DNA of 64,000 nt from Anaerophaga thermohalophila DSM 12881 (GCF_000191885.1 NZ_AEWI01000022.1:62001-126000), one strand, 5' to 3'; numbered from the stretch's first letter, positions 19,530 through 28,647 are shown. A program made the numbers and translations. Notes: generated by a model from the letters alone, not told the origin.

Positions 19530-19672
19530 TGAGCCTGGTATAAAAATCATCTTTGTTGCCAAACTCGTTGTTGTTTTGAATTTTTACATCCTCATTAACA
19601 ACAAGCTAATTCTGGTACAAAAATTTAAAACGCCTGGATTTTGACAAAAATATGCTTTTTATACTACACTCA
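19530..19672 (-). mobile_element. 143-bp MITE, full copy, reverse orientation, nested
   Basis: Exactly 143 bases with TGAG...CTCA ends. Its right half matches the reverse complement of the left half of the copies at 27495, 28634, 30658 and 33919. A perfect 4-base direct repeat TCAA flanks it (19526-19529 and 19673-19676). It carries no ORF. It lies inside a truncated copy. Confidence 0.85.
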
Positions 19673-19742
19673 TCAATGAATTTGGCTTAAGGCAGGGCCC
19701 GATAATGTTAAAGGTATAAAATAGTATAGATTGAATTAATAG

Positions 19743-19781
19743 CCCCGAACCGGATATTCTTTTGTTTGGTTTGGGGTTTTT
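19743..19781 (+). terminator. Rho-independent terminator-like hairpin after the GH26 gene
   Basis: CCCCGAACC pairs with GGTTTGGGG (with G-T pairs) and is followed by a T-rich run (GTTTTTATT). It is the only obvious terminator between the GH26 and GH27 genes, in the 504-base gap that otherwise holds MITE sequence and an unexplained AT-rich stretch (19782-19995). Confidence 0.65.
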
Positions 19782-19995
19782 ATTGCTAAATCATAATGAT
19801 ATATAGCATCTTAGAACGCAAAATGCTTTTCCTGATAATGCTTCTTTAATTTGTGACAAGTTGTTCTGCAACGATTACAAATGGGCGAATTATACAAACA
19901 ACTGAAAGGATTGTACTTGTAACAAAGCTTTAAAATCCGGTATTTTGTTGAAAATTAATTCGCAATAAGATTGTATTACTACAAATATCCGCGAT

Positions 19996-21213
19996 ATGAT
20001 TATTAAAAAGGGTTTACTTGTTTTTTTTGTTCTTCTTTTCGGGTTTCGCATTCAAGCCCAAAAATTTGAAGAATTGGCACTTACTCCGCCATTGGGTTGG
20101 AACAGCTGGAATAAATTTGCCTGCAATATTAATGAAGAAATAATTCGTGATATAGCGGATGCCATGGTGGAAAGTGGTATGAAAGACGCGGGTTATGAAT
20201 ATATCGTCATTGACGACTGCTGGCATGGCGGACGTGACAGTCTCGGTTTTATCTATCCCGATTTCACACGTTTTCCCAACGGGATGAAAGCGCTCGCCGA
20301 TTACGTTCATTCTAAGGGACTGAAGCTGGGCATTTATTCTGATGCCGGTACTAAAACCTGTGGAGGGTACCCGGGCAGCCGTGGCTACGAGTATCAGGAT
20401 GCGCTTCAATATGCAAAATGGGGAATCGACTATTTGAAATATGACTGGTGCAATACTGAAAATATAAATCCTGTCGGGGCTTATACCACAATGCGTGATG
20501 CGTTGTATAAAGCAGGCCGTCCTGTTTTGTTCAGCATGTGCGAATGGGGCAACAATGAACCCTGGAAGTGGGCCGCAGACATTGCCCACATGTGGCGCAC
20601 CACTGGCGACATCTTTATTTGCTGGGACTGTAAACACCAACATGAAGGGGGCTGGTACTCCTGGGGTGTAATGAAAATTCTGGATATGCAGGAGGGATTG
20701 CGCAAATATGCCGGTCCCGGACATTGGAACGACCCTGATATGCTGGAAGTGGGTAACGGATTGACTGTTAACGAAGATCGTGCACATTTTTCGATGTGGG
20801 CTATGCTCGCAGCTCCCCTTATTGCCGGAAATGATCTGAGAAATATGTCCGAAGAAACCATTGAAATTCTTACCAATGAAGAAGTCATTGCTATTGACCA
20901 GGATTCTTTGGGCGTTCAGGGCTTTAAATACAGCAGTAAAGACAGCCTGGAAACCTGGTTTAAGCCATTGAAAAACGGAGAGTGGGCAGTTTGTTTTCTT
21001 AACAGGCGTGCAGAACCGGCAGTGGTAGAATTTGACTGGAAAAATGAGAATGTGATGGATGAGATTTTTGGTTACGTGACCAAATTTGATGAGGTTACAT
21101 ATTCAATACGCAATCTCTGGAACAGGAAGAATATTGGTAAAACCAAAAAGGCTTTTATTGCAACTGTACCTTCACATGATGTTGTTATGTTGCGACTGAA
21201 ACCATTAAAATAG
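19996..21213 (+). CDS. GH27 alpha-galactosidase, secreted
   Basis: 405 residues with a cleavable signal peptide ending near IQAQ. The GH27 pattern is complete: TPPLGWNSWNKFAC, IDDCWHGG, YLKYDWC with nucleophile Asp150, HMWRTTGDIF with the acid/base Asp205, and GHWNDPDMLEVGNG. The C-terminal part is the usual antiparallel beta domain. The enzyme removes alpha-1,6-galactose branches, which makes galactomannan accessible to the GH26 mannanase. Its own upstream region, separated from GH26 by a terminator, suggests an independent promoter. Confidence 0.95.
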   Translation: MIIKKGLLVFFVLLFGFRIQAQKFEELALTPPLGWNSWNKFACNINEEIIRDIADAMVESGMKDAGYEYIVIDDCWHGGRDSLGFIYPDFTRFPNGMKALADYVHSKGLKLGIYSDAGTKTCGGYPGSRGYEYQDALQYAKWGIDYLKYDWCNTENINPVGAYTTMRDALYKAGRPVLFSMCEWGNNEPWKWAADIAHMWRTTGDIFICWDCKHQHEGGWYSWGVMKILDMQEGLRKYAGPGHWNDPDMLEVGNGLTVNEDRAHFSMWAMLAAPLIAGNDLRNMSEETIEILTNEEVIAIDQDSLGVQGFKYSSKDSLETWFKPLKNGEWAVCFLNRRAEPAVVEFDWKNENVMDEIFGYVTKFDEVTYSIRNLWNRKNIGKTKKAFIATVPSHDVVMLRLKPLK

Positions 21214-21250
21214 CCGAAAAGGCAGTTATTTCCCCAATATCTCAGACTGA

Positions 21251-21359
21251 TTTTATACAGATGAATCGAGCATGGCAAAGTTTCCCACAACAGAACATGT
21301 ATAAGTTCTTGCATGCGAGTTCCATCAGACCAATAACTTAGATTAATTTTATACCGATG
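21251..21359 (+). repeat. Dispersed repeat family R2, well-preserved copy
   Basis: Contains CGAGCATGGCAAAG, the hairpin core AGAAC-ATGTATAA-GTTCT, TTGCATGCGAGTTCCATC and ends TTTTATACCGATGA. The same string recurs, in either orientation, at 28049, 35275 and 39131. The final ATG of this copy is the start codon of the small gene at 21357. Confidence 0.8.
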
Positions 21360-21689
21360 AAAAAATTGGTTTTCTTATTCCTTTTAGGGAATGTTTTGTC
21401 CTCATGTGTGACCAAGCCTTCTGAAAATTTATCGCATAATCCTGCCGATAAGCTTTTTGAACAGCTTAGCGGGATAAAAATAAAGGGATACTTTTCGGAC
21501 ACCAGGACGACCTGGCTTCTGGTGTTAATTGCCTATGTAATGCTTTGGAGGAATGCCGATACAACCCATTTTTTCAGTACTTACCCAGGACATTCCCCGG
21601 CTGCTGATTTTAAGAAATTCGTCAGCCGTGAAAAAGTCTGGTTACTGGAAGACTGGAACCGATTTAAGAAGGAGAATAAGCTTGAATAA
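21357..21689 (+). CDS. Small putative lipoprotein of unknown function
   Basis: 110 residues. The N-terminus is a credible lipoprotein signal (MKKLVFLFLLGNVLSSC, Cys17). A second hydrophobic stretch (TTWLLVLIAYVMLW, about residues 51-64) could span a membrane; the rest is charged and ends WLLEDWNRFKKENKLE. I recognise no family. The start codon is supplied by the end of the R2 repeat, so the ORF may be a recent assembly of fragments rather than an old gene. It sits between GH27 and GH130 on the same strand. Confidence 0.45.
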   Translation: MKKLVFLFLLGNVLSSCVTKPSENLSHNPADKLFEQLSGIKIKGYFSDTRTTWLLVLIAYVMLWRNADTTHFFSTYPGHSPAADFKKFVSREKVWLLEDWNRFKKENKLE

Positions 21690-21802
21690 TTTACGGGGTT
21701 ACAAAAAGAGTCACGAACTCACAACTTCCCGGTTCACGATGCTGTTGACTAATTGTATAGATATCGGATAATCTCTGAATCTTATGTGATCTAAGATTAA
21801 AT

Positions 21803-23011
21803 ATGGCTATGAAGAATGAATTATTTAAAGAACGTCTTGAAAGAGTGTCGAGGGAGCATGAAAAATTGCTGACAAGGCCGAATGAACCGTTGTTTAGCAC
21901 AAATGGAATTTACAATCGTTACAGATATCCCATCCTGACACGCGAATATGTTCCCCTTCACTGGCGGTTTGATATGAATCCCGAAACCAATCCGCATTTT
22001 ATGGAGCGCATTGGTTTTAATGCAACTTTTAATGCCGGAGCCATTAAGTGGAACGGGAAATATGTACTGGCAGTCAGGGTTGAAGGCAACGACCGGAAAT
22101 CGTTTTTTGCAATTGCCGAAAGCTCAAACGGCGTTGATAATTTTCGTTTTTGGGACAGGCCCGTTACTTTGCCACAGAACGAATTACCCGATACAAATGT
22201 CTATGATATGCGGCTTACCAGGCATGATGACGGGTATGTTTACGGGGTGTTTTGCGCCGAACGTAAAGACCCTGATGCCCCTGATGGGGATACAAGTAGT
22301 GCCGTTGCTGCTGCCGGAATTGCCAGAACCAAAGACCTGATAAACTGGGAGCGCCTTCCCGATCTTGTTTCAACAACAGGTCAACAGCGTAACGTGGTTT
22401 TATTTCCACACAAAATTGATGGTAAATATGCCTTTTATACGCGTCCACAGGACGGGTTTATTGATACCGGGAAAGGCGGTGGCATCGGATTTGGCCTGGC
22501 TGACGATATTGAACATGCAACAATAAAAGAGGAAGTAATTGTTGATGCCAAACGGTATCATACTGTTTATGAAGTAAAAAACGGACTCGGTCCGGCACCG
22601 CTTCGTACCGGGAAGGGATGGTTACATCTGGCGCATGGTGTCAGAAATACAGCTGCCGGATTGCGGTATACGCTTTATATGTTTATGACCGACCTTGAAA
22701 AACCATGGATTGTCACTCACAAACCTGCCGGTCATTTTATGGGGCCGCTTGGAGAAGAACGCGTGGGTGATGTTTCCAACGTACTTTTTTCAAACGGCTG
22801 GATTGCCGATGACGATGGTACCGTATATATTTATTATGCTTCCTCAGACACCCGCCTGCATGTCGCTACTTCAACGATCGATCAACTGATTGATTATTGT
22901 ATCAATACGCCTCAGGATAAGTTTTACAGTGCTCGCTCGGTAGAGACAATTAACAGTTTGATAGACAAAAACAAAACTTTCGAAGAAACTCAAAAGAAAA
23001 AATTAGAATGA
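21803..23011 (+). CDS. GH130 4-O-beta-D-mannosyl-D-glucose phosphorylase
   Basis: 402 residues, no signal peptide, so cytoplasmic. The five-bladed GH130 fold is indicated by [20 protein letters not shown], the catalytic-Asp segment [16 protein letters not shown] (Asp135 in this numbering), [20 protein letters not shown] and [13 protein letters not shown]. The long N-terminal lead and these motifs fit the GH130_1 subgroup typified by the Bacteroides fragilis mannosylglucose phosphorylase. It splits mannosyl-1,4-glucose with phosphate into mannose 1-phosphate and glucose. Its stop overlaps the start of the epimerase gene by four bases (ATGA), the classic pairing for this pathway. Confidence 0.93.
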   Translation: MAMKNELFKERLERVSREHEKLLTRPNEPLFSTNGIYNRYRYPILTREYVPLHWRFDMNPETNPHFMERIGFNATFNAGAIKWNGKYVLAVRVEGNDRKSFFAIAESSNGVDNFRFWDRPVTLPQNELPDTNVYDMRLTRHDDGYVYGVFCAERKDPDAPDGDTSSAVAAAGIARTKDLINWERLPDLVSTTGQQRNVVLFPHKIDGKYAFYTRPQDGFIDTGKGGGIGFGLADDIEHATIKEEVIVDAKRYHTVYEVKNGLGPAPLRTGKGWLHLAHGVRNTAAGLRYTLYMFMTDLEKPWIVTHKPAGHFMGPLGEERVGDVSNVLFSNGWIADDDGTVYIYYASSDTRLHVATSTIDQLIDYCINTPQDKFYSARSVETINSLIDKNKTFEETQKKKLE

Positions 23012-24237
23012 ACGGAAAAGACGAATTGCTGAACGATCTTCACAAAGAATTGGAAGACATACTTCATTTTTGGCGTTTTCATACCATCGATCATGAGCAT
23101 GGAGGTTTTGCCGGAGAAGTAGATGCAGAAGGGAAAATGGTACCAGGGGCAGACAAAGGTGTTGTTTTGAATGCCAGAATTTTATGGACTTTTTCCGCAG
23201 CTTACAATTTTTTCAAAGATGAACAATACCTGAAGCTGGCTCACCGGGCTTTTGATTATTTGGTTAACCATTTTTGGGACAACCAATATGACGGTCTTTT
23301 TTGGGCCGTTGATTTCAAGGGTGATGTGATAAATCCAAGGAAACAAATATACGGGCAGGGATTTGGGATTTATGCCTTTTCCGAGTATTTTAAAGCATCG
23401 GGGAAACGCGAAAGTCTTGAACTTTCAGTAAAACTGTTTGACTTGATAGAAACACACAGCTTTGACCCTGTAAATGGAGGCTATCTGGAAGCATTGTCGC
23501 GGGAATGGAAGCAAATGGAAGATGTGCGATTGAGTCCCAGAGATGCCAATTCACCCAAGAGCATGAATACTCACCTTCATATTTTGGAGCCCTATTCCAA
23601 TCTGTTTCGTATATGGCCTACAGATGAACTTCGGAATAAAATAAAAGGCCTGGTAAGAGTCTTTCTTGATAATATTTTGAATCAGGAATCCTGGCATTTT
23701 CATTTGTTTTTCGACATGGATTGGACGGTGCAATCTGACATTGTTTCCTTTGGGCACGATATCGAAGGGGCATGGCTCATTAATGAAGCGGTCAGATTGA
23801 TCGGAGATGATCACCTCGAAAAAGAAACACGTCGTAAAACATTGCAAATGGTGAATGTAGTAATTAAAGACGGGTGGGCTCCCGACAATTCTCTCTATTA
23901 TGAAAAAGATATTAAAAAAGAAGTGTTGCACAAAGACCGTCATTGGTGGGTGCAGGCTGAGGCTCTTGTGGGGTTAATGGATGCTTATGAGCATACCGGT
24001 GAACCGGTGTATTGCGAAATGTTCGGAAAAATCTGGAATTACATTAAAAATCATGTAATAGACCATGAAAAAGGCGAATGGTTCGGGATTGTTTACGATA
24101 ACGGGCAGCCTGATCGCAACGGCCTGAAAGCCGGTTTTTGGAAATGTCCGTATCACAATACCAGGGCACTGATTGAAAGCATTCAACGTTTGCAATATGT
24201 TGCCGCACAAAACCATGTGACCTCAAAACTATCCTGA
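23008..24237 (+). CDS. Mannobiose/cellobiose 2-epimerase (AGE family)
   Basis: 409 residues, cytoplasmic. (alpha/alpha)6-barrel motifs of the N-acylglucosamine 2-epimerase superfamily are visible: [44 protein letters not shown] and [16 protein letters not shown], supplying the catalytic histidines. In this context it converts beta-1,4-mannobiose to mannosyl-1,4-glucose, the substrate of the GH130 enzyme. The ATGA overlap with that gene shows tight coupling. Cellobiose activity is possible in vitro but the locus indicates mannobiose. Confidence 0.93.
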   Translation: MNGKDELLNDLHKELEDILHFWRFHTIDHEHGGFAGEVDAEGKMVPGADKGVVLNARILWTFSAAYNFFKDEQYLKLAHRAFDYLVNHFWDNQYDGLFWAVDFKGDVINPRKQIYGQGFGIYAFSEYFKASGKRESLELSVKLFDLIETHSFDPVNGGYLEALSREWKQMEDVRLSPRDANSPKSMNTHLHILEPYSNLFRIWPTDELRNKIKGLVRVFLDNILNQESWHFHLFFDMDWTVQSDIVSFGHDIEGAWLINEAVRLIGDDHLEKETRRKTLQMVNVVIKDGWAPDNSLYYEKDIKKEVLHKDRHWWVQAEALVGLMDAYEHTGEPVYCEMFGKIWNYIKNHVIDHEKGEWFGIVYDNGQPDRNGLKAGFWKCPYHNTRALIESIQRLQYVAAQNHVTSKLS

Positions 24238-24333
24238 GGAATCTGCCGCTATCTACTTGTTGATGGCATTGAGGCACTAAGAATTTTCAAACCTGCGTCA
24301 GTTAATTGTTAATGAGGATTTAAATCTATTTTC

Positions 24334-25737
24334 ATGAGTAATACTGCCATAAAATTAAAGGAAAAAATTGCTTATGGTTTCGGGGATGCCGCGTCATCGA
24401 TGTATTGGAAGATTTTCACCGCTTACCTGGCTATTTTTTACACCGATGTATTTGGTATCCCGGCAGCCGCTGTAGGTACCATGTTTTTGGTCACACGCAT
24501 TTGGGATACTGCAAATGACCCCATCATGGGAATTATAGGAGACCGCACTAACACCAGGTGGGGCAAGTTCCGTCCTTATCTGCTTTGGGTCGCGGTACCT
24601 TTTGCTATTATAGGGGTCCTTTTGTTTACTACACCCAACCTCAGCGTGAACGGGAAGATCGTTTATGCTTATGTCACCTACACGCTTATGATGATGGCCT
24701 ATACTGCTATCAATGTGCCTTATGCCAGCTTGCTGGGTGTAATGACAGCCGATCCTAACGAGCGAACCAGCTTTGCTTCTTATCGTATGGTTTTTGCTTT
24801 TGCAGGTAGTTTGCTGGTGTTCGCCATTTTTCAGCCTACTGCCGATTTTTTTGAAAATGTTATCAATTTTAGCAAAGAGACTGCCTACCAGCTTACAATG
24901 ACAATCATCGGGATAATTGCAGTCGGCTTTTTTCTGATGACTTTTTCATGGACACGCGAACGTATTCACCCCCCGAAAAATCAGCAAAGCAGCCTGAAAG
25001 AGGATTTTAAGAACCTTCTCGGCAATGTTCCGTGGTTTGTTATTCTGGGAGCAGGAGTCATGACATTAATTTTTAATTCTGTTCGTGATAGTGTGGCATT
25101 GTACTATTTTAAATACTACGTTATTGACGAAACCGCATTGGCCATTTCTTCTGCAACTTTTACATACAGCACCCTTTATTTATTCCTCGGGCAGGCTACC
25201 AATATGATTGGTGTTATGATGGCCAAGCCTGTTTCTGCCAGAATCGGGAAAAGACGGACTTTCATTTATGCCATGTTCATGGCGGCTGTTTTGAGTGGCA
25301 TATTCTATTTCTGTAACCGCGAAAATTACTTTTTTATATACCTGCTTCAGGCATTGATTAGCTTTTGCGCGGGGATTATTTTCCCGTTGATGTGGTCGAT
25401 GTATGCCGATGCTGCCGATTATTCTCAGTATAAAACAGGCCGCCGGGCAACAGGGTTGGTGTTTTCGGCTTCCAGTATGTCGCAAAAGCTCGGATGGACA
25501 CTGGGCGGTTCCATCACCATGTGGCTTCTTGCCTTGTTTGGGTTTCAGGCTAATGTGGAACAAACACCGGATACCATCGAAGGGATCAAATACATGATGA
25601 GTTTCATCCCGGGTATTGCAGCCTTGATCTCCGGTGCTGTTATGATATTTTACAAGTTGAGTGATAGTAAAATGAATGAAATTATTGCCGAACTCGAAAG
25701 AAGAAGGGCAGCAGAAGAAAGTAATATAAAGGAATAA
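24334..25737 (+). CDS. GPH-family (MFS) sugar:cation symporter, probably mannobiose importer
   Basis: 467 residues with about twelve hydrophobic helices. The N-terminal KEKIAYGFGDAASSMYW and RTNTRWGKFRPYLLW motifs are typical of the glycoside-pentoside-hexuronide symporters, as is the second-half motif KRRTFIYAMF. It should carry mannobiose or short manno-oligosaccharides across the inner membrane to the epimerase and phosphorylase encoded just upstream. It is the last intact gene of the mannan locus, 96 bases after the epimerase. Confidence 0.92.
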   Translation: MSNTAIKLKEKIAYGFGDAASSMYWKIFTAYLAIFYTDVFGIPAAAVGTMFLVTRIWDTANDPIMGIIGDRTNTRWGKFRPYLLWVAVPFAIIGVLLFTTPNLSVNGKIVYAYVTYTLMMMAYTAINVPYASLLGVMTADPNERTSFASYRMVFAFAGSLLVFAIFQPTADFFENVINFSKETAYQLTMTIIGIIAVGFFLMTFSWTRERIHPPKNQQSSLKEDFKNLLGNVPWFVILGAGVMTLIFNSVRDSVALYYFKYYVIDETALAISSATFTYSTLYLFLGQATNMIGVMMAKPVSARIGKRRTFIYAMFMAAVLSGIFYFCNRENYFFIYLLQALISFCAGIIFPLMWSMYADAADYSQYKTGRRATGLVFSASSMSQKLGWTLGGSITMWLLALFGFQANVEQTPDTIEGIKYMMSFIPGIAALISGAVMIFYKLSDSKMNEIIAELERRRAAEESNIKE

Positions 25738-25793
25738 AGCCGGGAAGAGGTCATTAAGTATATCTTGTTCAGAGGGTTTTATTGATGGGTACG

Positions 25794-25817
25794 ATATAAA
25801 AGCATATTTTTGTCAAA
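25794..25817 (+). repeat. Short MITE fragment
   Basis: TATAAAAGCATATTTTTGTC matches the left part of the 143-bp element. It directly abuts the 3' end of the truncated regulator. Confidence 0.6.
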
Positions 25818-25818
25818 C

Positions 25819-26124
25819 TCATTTATACCCCTTCGGCGACACACCGAACTTGGCCTTAAAACTTTTGGAGAAACTTGATAAACTGGTATAACCGACGGCA
25901 TACATTATTTCGGTAATGTTTCCATCTTTGTTTTTGAGCATGTTGGCAGCCTTTTGCATGCGGTAGTTGTTGATGATATCGCGAGTGGATTGCCCGGTTA
26001 TGGCTTTGAGTTTCCGGTAAAGGTGGGTACTGCTCATTCCCAGGGTCTCACTGATCATATCTACTGAGAAGTCGGGATTTTCAACATTTCTTTCAACAAG
26101 CGACATTACTTTTTTCAGGAAGAG
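25819..26124 (-). pseudogene. C-terminal AraC-type DNA-binding domain of a regulator (hybrid two-component type), 5' truncated
   Basis: About 100 residues remain: the linker FLKKVMSLVERNVENPDFSVD typical of Bacteroidota hybrid two-component systems, then a full HTH_18/AraC domain (LGMSSTHLYRKLKAITGQS, TEIMYAVGYTSLSSFSKSFK, FGVSPKGYK, stop). Upstream of about 26124 the minus-strand frame stays open but is only the antisense of a GH2 fragment, so the sensor, kinase and receiver parts are gone. It probably once controlled the adjacent mannan genes; no intact regulator for that locus is in the window. Confidence 0.8.
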
Positions 26125-26695
26125 GCACAGGCCCTCAATTATCAGGAAGCGCACAACAGCAATCTGCAGGGGCCGGCCTGCGGTGATGCCAACTGGCTCA
26201 TGTTTGACTACAACCGGGGGTATGCTTCTGATATAGAGGCCTCGGGAATTATGGATATTTTCAGACTTCCGAAGTTTGCCTGTTATTTCTATAAAAGCCA
26301 GGCCGATATTAAGCCTGAAGTAAATGAAGAATTCTACAGCCCTTTTATTGAAATAGCCAACTTTTATAATGATCCCTCTTTTACTGATGTTAAAGTTTAC
26401 AGCAACTGCGATGAGGTTGAATTGCTGGTTAACGGGAAATCTCTTGGCAGACAAAAGCCGGACAGCGATCGCATCAGTACACATCTGAAACATCCGCCGT
26501 TTACTTTTAAACTTCTGTCTTTTGAACCTGGCGAAATTACGGCCAAAGGCTATGTAAACAATGAGGTAGTTACATCTGCTGCGCGTAAAACGCCCGGGGA
26601 GGCAGACAAATTGAAAGTTTGGGTCGATGAAAGCGGGAAGCCCTTACAAAAGGGTGTCAACGATGTGGTATTCCTTTATGCGGCCATAACAGATC
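26116..26695 (+). pseudogene. Internal fragment of a GH2 glycosidase (beta-galactosidase/mannosidase type)
   Basis: The plus-strand frame reads EEAQALNYQEAHNSNLQGPAC, GDANWLMFDYNRGY, IEASGIMDIFRLPKFACYFYKSQ, the end of a GH2 catalytic domain, then YSNCDEVELLVNGKSLGRQKPD, a DUF4982-type domain. There is no start or signal peptide, the catalytic residues are absent, and the frame departs from the family after AAITD (~26695). The 5' boundary coincides with the junction to the oppositely oriented regulator fragment. A GH2 mannosidase would fit the mannan locus, so this may be a decayed former member. Confidence 0.8.
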
Positions 26696-26701
26696 TCTTT
26701 C

Positions 26702-26842
26702 CCCTCCTTTTTGCCATTTTATGCAGATACAGACACTTCCCTTCATTTCAGCATTGATGCCATTGAATCTATTCAGGTTTCGTTACTGAACAGATCGTAC
26801 AGAGAAGTGAACTTTCGATTGGATAAAGTATGGATTGAATAG
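26702..26842 (+). pseudogene. C-terminal fragment of an unidentified protein
   Basis: In a frame different from the GH2 fragment, about 45 residues read PFYADTDTSLHFSIDAIES, then QVSLLNRSYREVNFRLDKVWIE and a stop. The composition looks coding, like the last beta strands of a secreted enzyme, but I cannot name the family. It starts where the GH2 frame breaks, suggesting a deletion join. Confidence 0.4.
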
Positions 26843-26905
26843 TTTTTGAACAAATTCTCTTTTTTCAGGTTTTTAGAAAAACATTTCTAACAAAACAAGA
26901 ATATT

Positions 26906-27322
26906 ATGAGAACATTATTCAAAAACGAAAAAGACCTTGCGGCATTGATATTACGTCTTGGTTTTGGATTTTTTATTGTATTTGGTCATGGACTGGGCAA
27001 GTTACAAATGCTCCTGTCCGGAAACGTTCAATTCCCGGCTCTTTTCGGGATCAGCCCGGCAATTAACCTGACACTGGCAATGCTGGCCGAATTTATTGCC
27101 GGAATCATGATACTGATTGGACTGAGAACCAGATTGGCATCTATTCCTTTAATGATTACCATGGCAGTTGCAGTCTTAACCGTTCATTTGGCGGATCCGT
27201 TATTTGCAGCAAGCGGTGGAGCAAGTAAAGAGTTCGCCTTATTGTATTTTTTGGGTTTTGCCGGACTATTCTTTTTAGGATCGGGTAAGTACTCTGTTGA
27301 TGCTTACTTCGGTCGCGGATGA
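26906..27322 (+). CDS. DoxX-family membrane protein
   Basis: 138 residues with four hydrophobic helices. The DoxX signature is present: LALILRLGFGFFIVFGHGLGKL at the N-terminus, PAINLTLAMLAEFIAGIMILIGLRTRLASIPLMI in the middle, and EFALLYFLGFAGLFFLGSGKYSVDAYF at the end. Family members are linked to redox or thiol stress in some bacteria; the role here is unknown. It has its own short upstream region after the fragment cluster and is followed by ~600 bases of repeats before a tRNA gene. Confidence 0.85.
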   Translation: MRTLFKNEKDLAALILRLGFGFFIVFGHGLGKLQMLLSGNVQFPALFGISPAINLTLAMLAEFIAGIMILIGLRTRLASIPLMITMAVAVLTVHLADPLFAASGGASKEFALLYFLGFAGLFFLGSGKYSVDAYFGRG

Positions 27323-27494
27323 TATTATAAAAAGGATCATAATGCTCGCCCGTTAAATTTCAGGAATTTCTTTGCGCAACGGCATTTTTTTCGGATAATA
27401 TTGATTCAGAATATTATTGCCCAAGTTCTTGCAGGCATGCGGCATAGCCGGACGGCCGCTTGCTTGAAAGAACTTGGTTTTTTTTAATGATTTA

Positions 27495-27637
27495 TGAGTG
27501 CGGCATAAGAAGCATATTTTTGTCAAAATCAAGGCGTTTTAAATTTTTGTACACGAGTTATCGCCTTGTTAATGAGAATCCAAAAATTTAAAACCACAAT
27601 GAGTTTGGCAACATAGATGCTTTTTAGACCGGGCTCA
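27495..27637 (+). mobile_element. 143-bp MITE, full copy
   Basis: 143 bases, TGAGTGCGGCATAAGAAGC at the left and AGACCGGGCTCA at the right. Flanked by the 4-base direct repeat TTTA (27491-27494 and 27638-27641). Confidence 0.85.
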
Positions 27638-27789
27638 TTTATCTGATACCTGAAATTTTACAGGTCGATATCATTTAAAACCGGTTGTTAAAGTTTATTA
27701 ACAGCCCTTTTGTCCGGCCTTAAAGTTATTTTCCTGATAAAAAAGTACAAATATTTATCATTTTCTGTAAAAATATTTCCACTTAAAAC

Positions 27790-27894
27790 TTGCGTCTGTT
27801 AAAAAATGTCTATATTTGCAACCAGAAAGTTCAGCCTTTCCCTTAAATCAGAAAATCCAAAAAAGAAGGTTCGGTTCCCATCGGGCCTTTTTTT
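27790..27894 (+). ncRNA. Candidate small RNA: promoter followed by a terminator with no ORF
   Basis: TTG at 27790-27792 and TATATTTG at 27811-27818 are spaced like a Bacteroidota -33/-7 promoter. About 70 bases after the expected start comes a terminator: AAGGTTC (27866) pairs with GGGCCTT (27883) followed by TTTTT. The transcript would be ~70-75 nt, just upstream of tRNA-Val. No family recognised. Confidence 0.35.
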
Positions 27895-27908
27895 GTTTTA
27901 AAATTTTA

Positions 27909-27916
27909 TATTTTTG
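27909..27916 (+). promoter_or_regulatory. Promoter -7 element of tRNA-Val
   Basis: TATTTTTG fits TAnnTTTG and lies 15 bases before the tRNA 5' end. Confidence 0.55.
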
Positions 27917-27930
27917 CAGAACCAAATCAG

Positions 27931-28005
27931 GGGTTGTTAGCTCAGTTGGTTTAGAGCATTACCTTGACAGGGTAGGGGTCACTGGTTCGAATCCAGTACA
28001 ACCCA
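27931..28005 (+). tRNA. tRNA-Val (anticodon GAC)
   Basis: 75 bases fold as a tRNA: acceptor GGGTTGT pairs with ACAACCC (discriminator A), D arm GCTC...GAGC, anticodon arm TTACC-TTGACAG-GGTAG with GAC anticodon, T arm ACTGG-TTCGAAT-CCAGT. No CCA is encoded. Confidence 0.93.
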
Positions 28006-28008
28006 CAA

Positions 28009-28040
28009 GGCCGGCAGAATTGATCTGACCGGCTTTTTTT
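28009..28040 (+). terminator. Terminator of tRNA-Val
   Basis: GCCGG-CAGA-loop-TCTG-CCGGC hairpin followed by TTTTTTT, four bases after the tRNA end. Confidence 0.8.
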
Positions 28041-28048
28041 CTGCGTGG

Positions 28049-28142
28049 TTCATCAGTATTCGTCTAAGTTATTGGTCTGATGGAACTCGCATGCAAGAAC
28101 TTATACATGTTCTGTTGTGGGAAACTTTGCCATGCTCGTTTC
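28049..28142 (-). repeat. Dispersed repeat family R2, reverse orientation
   Basis: Near-exact reverse complement of the copy at 21251-21359 over the core (GAACTCGCATGCAAGAAC, TTATACATGTTCTG, TTTGCCATGCTCGTTTC). Confidence 0.8.
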
Positions 28143-28305
28143 CTTTACTTTTATTAATTTTGAATCCACTTCTAAAAGTCTTTTTTTGCTTCGATCTTTA
28201 CAAAGATAGCTTTTTTAGGAGAAGACTCATTTTTGAAGTTTTACAACTGAAACGATCACGAATTTTGTGAGGCTTATTTCGCAAAATTCACAAAAGGGCC
28301 TGAAA

Positions 28306-28647
28306 ATGACATACAATGAAGATAACTGGGACCTGCTGGTGCTTGAAGTAAGTAAGCGTTTTAAAGTGACCGCCGATTTTGATTTCATGCTGTTCCTGAT
28401 TGGGGTTCAGGAACTGGGAGAAGGTATGCGCTCTTATTCAAGACAAGAAAAGATGGATTTGATTAATCTTGGGAAATGTACACTTCTCTGCGGCAGCGGG
28501 TATCTTGAACCTGATGGCACCGATGATGAAGGCTGGCCTAAATTCAGGGAAATAAAATCCTTAAAATCCCTGACGCCTTCATTCCTGAATTATACTTTGA
28601 AAAAATCGGCGTTTGAATACCTGAAAGAAAAACTGAGTGCAGTATAA
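28306..28647 (+). CDS. Conserved-looking hypothetical protein
   Basis: The frame opens at 28267; the ATG at 28306 (MTYNEDNWDLL) is a better start, giving 113 residues. The protein is soluble with alternating helices (FDFMLFLIGVQELGEG, RQEKMDLINLGKCTLLCGSGYLEPDGTDDEGWPKF) and no signal peptide. I do not recognise a named domain; the composition and lack of rare codons look like a real gene. Its last four codons and stop are formed by the left end of the MITE inserted at 28634, so the native C-terminus may have been altered. Confidence 0.65.
   Translation: MTYNEDNWDLLVLEVSKRFKVTADFDFMLFLIGVQELGEGMRSYSRQEKMDLINLGKCTLLCGSGYLEPDGTDDEGWPKFREIKSLKSLTPSFLNYTLKKSAFEYLKEKLSAV

Noticed and set aside
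20014-20787. 257-residue minus-strand ORF opposite the GH27 gene
   Set aside because: It is antisense to conserved GH27 motifs, has no recognisable domain and no plausible start signal.
26125-26493. N-terminal half of the minus-strand AraC ORF as a genuine sensor domain
   Set aside because: It is the exact antisense of a GH2 fragment with strong family motifs on the plus strand.
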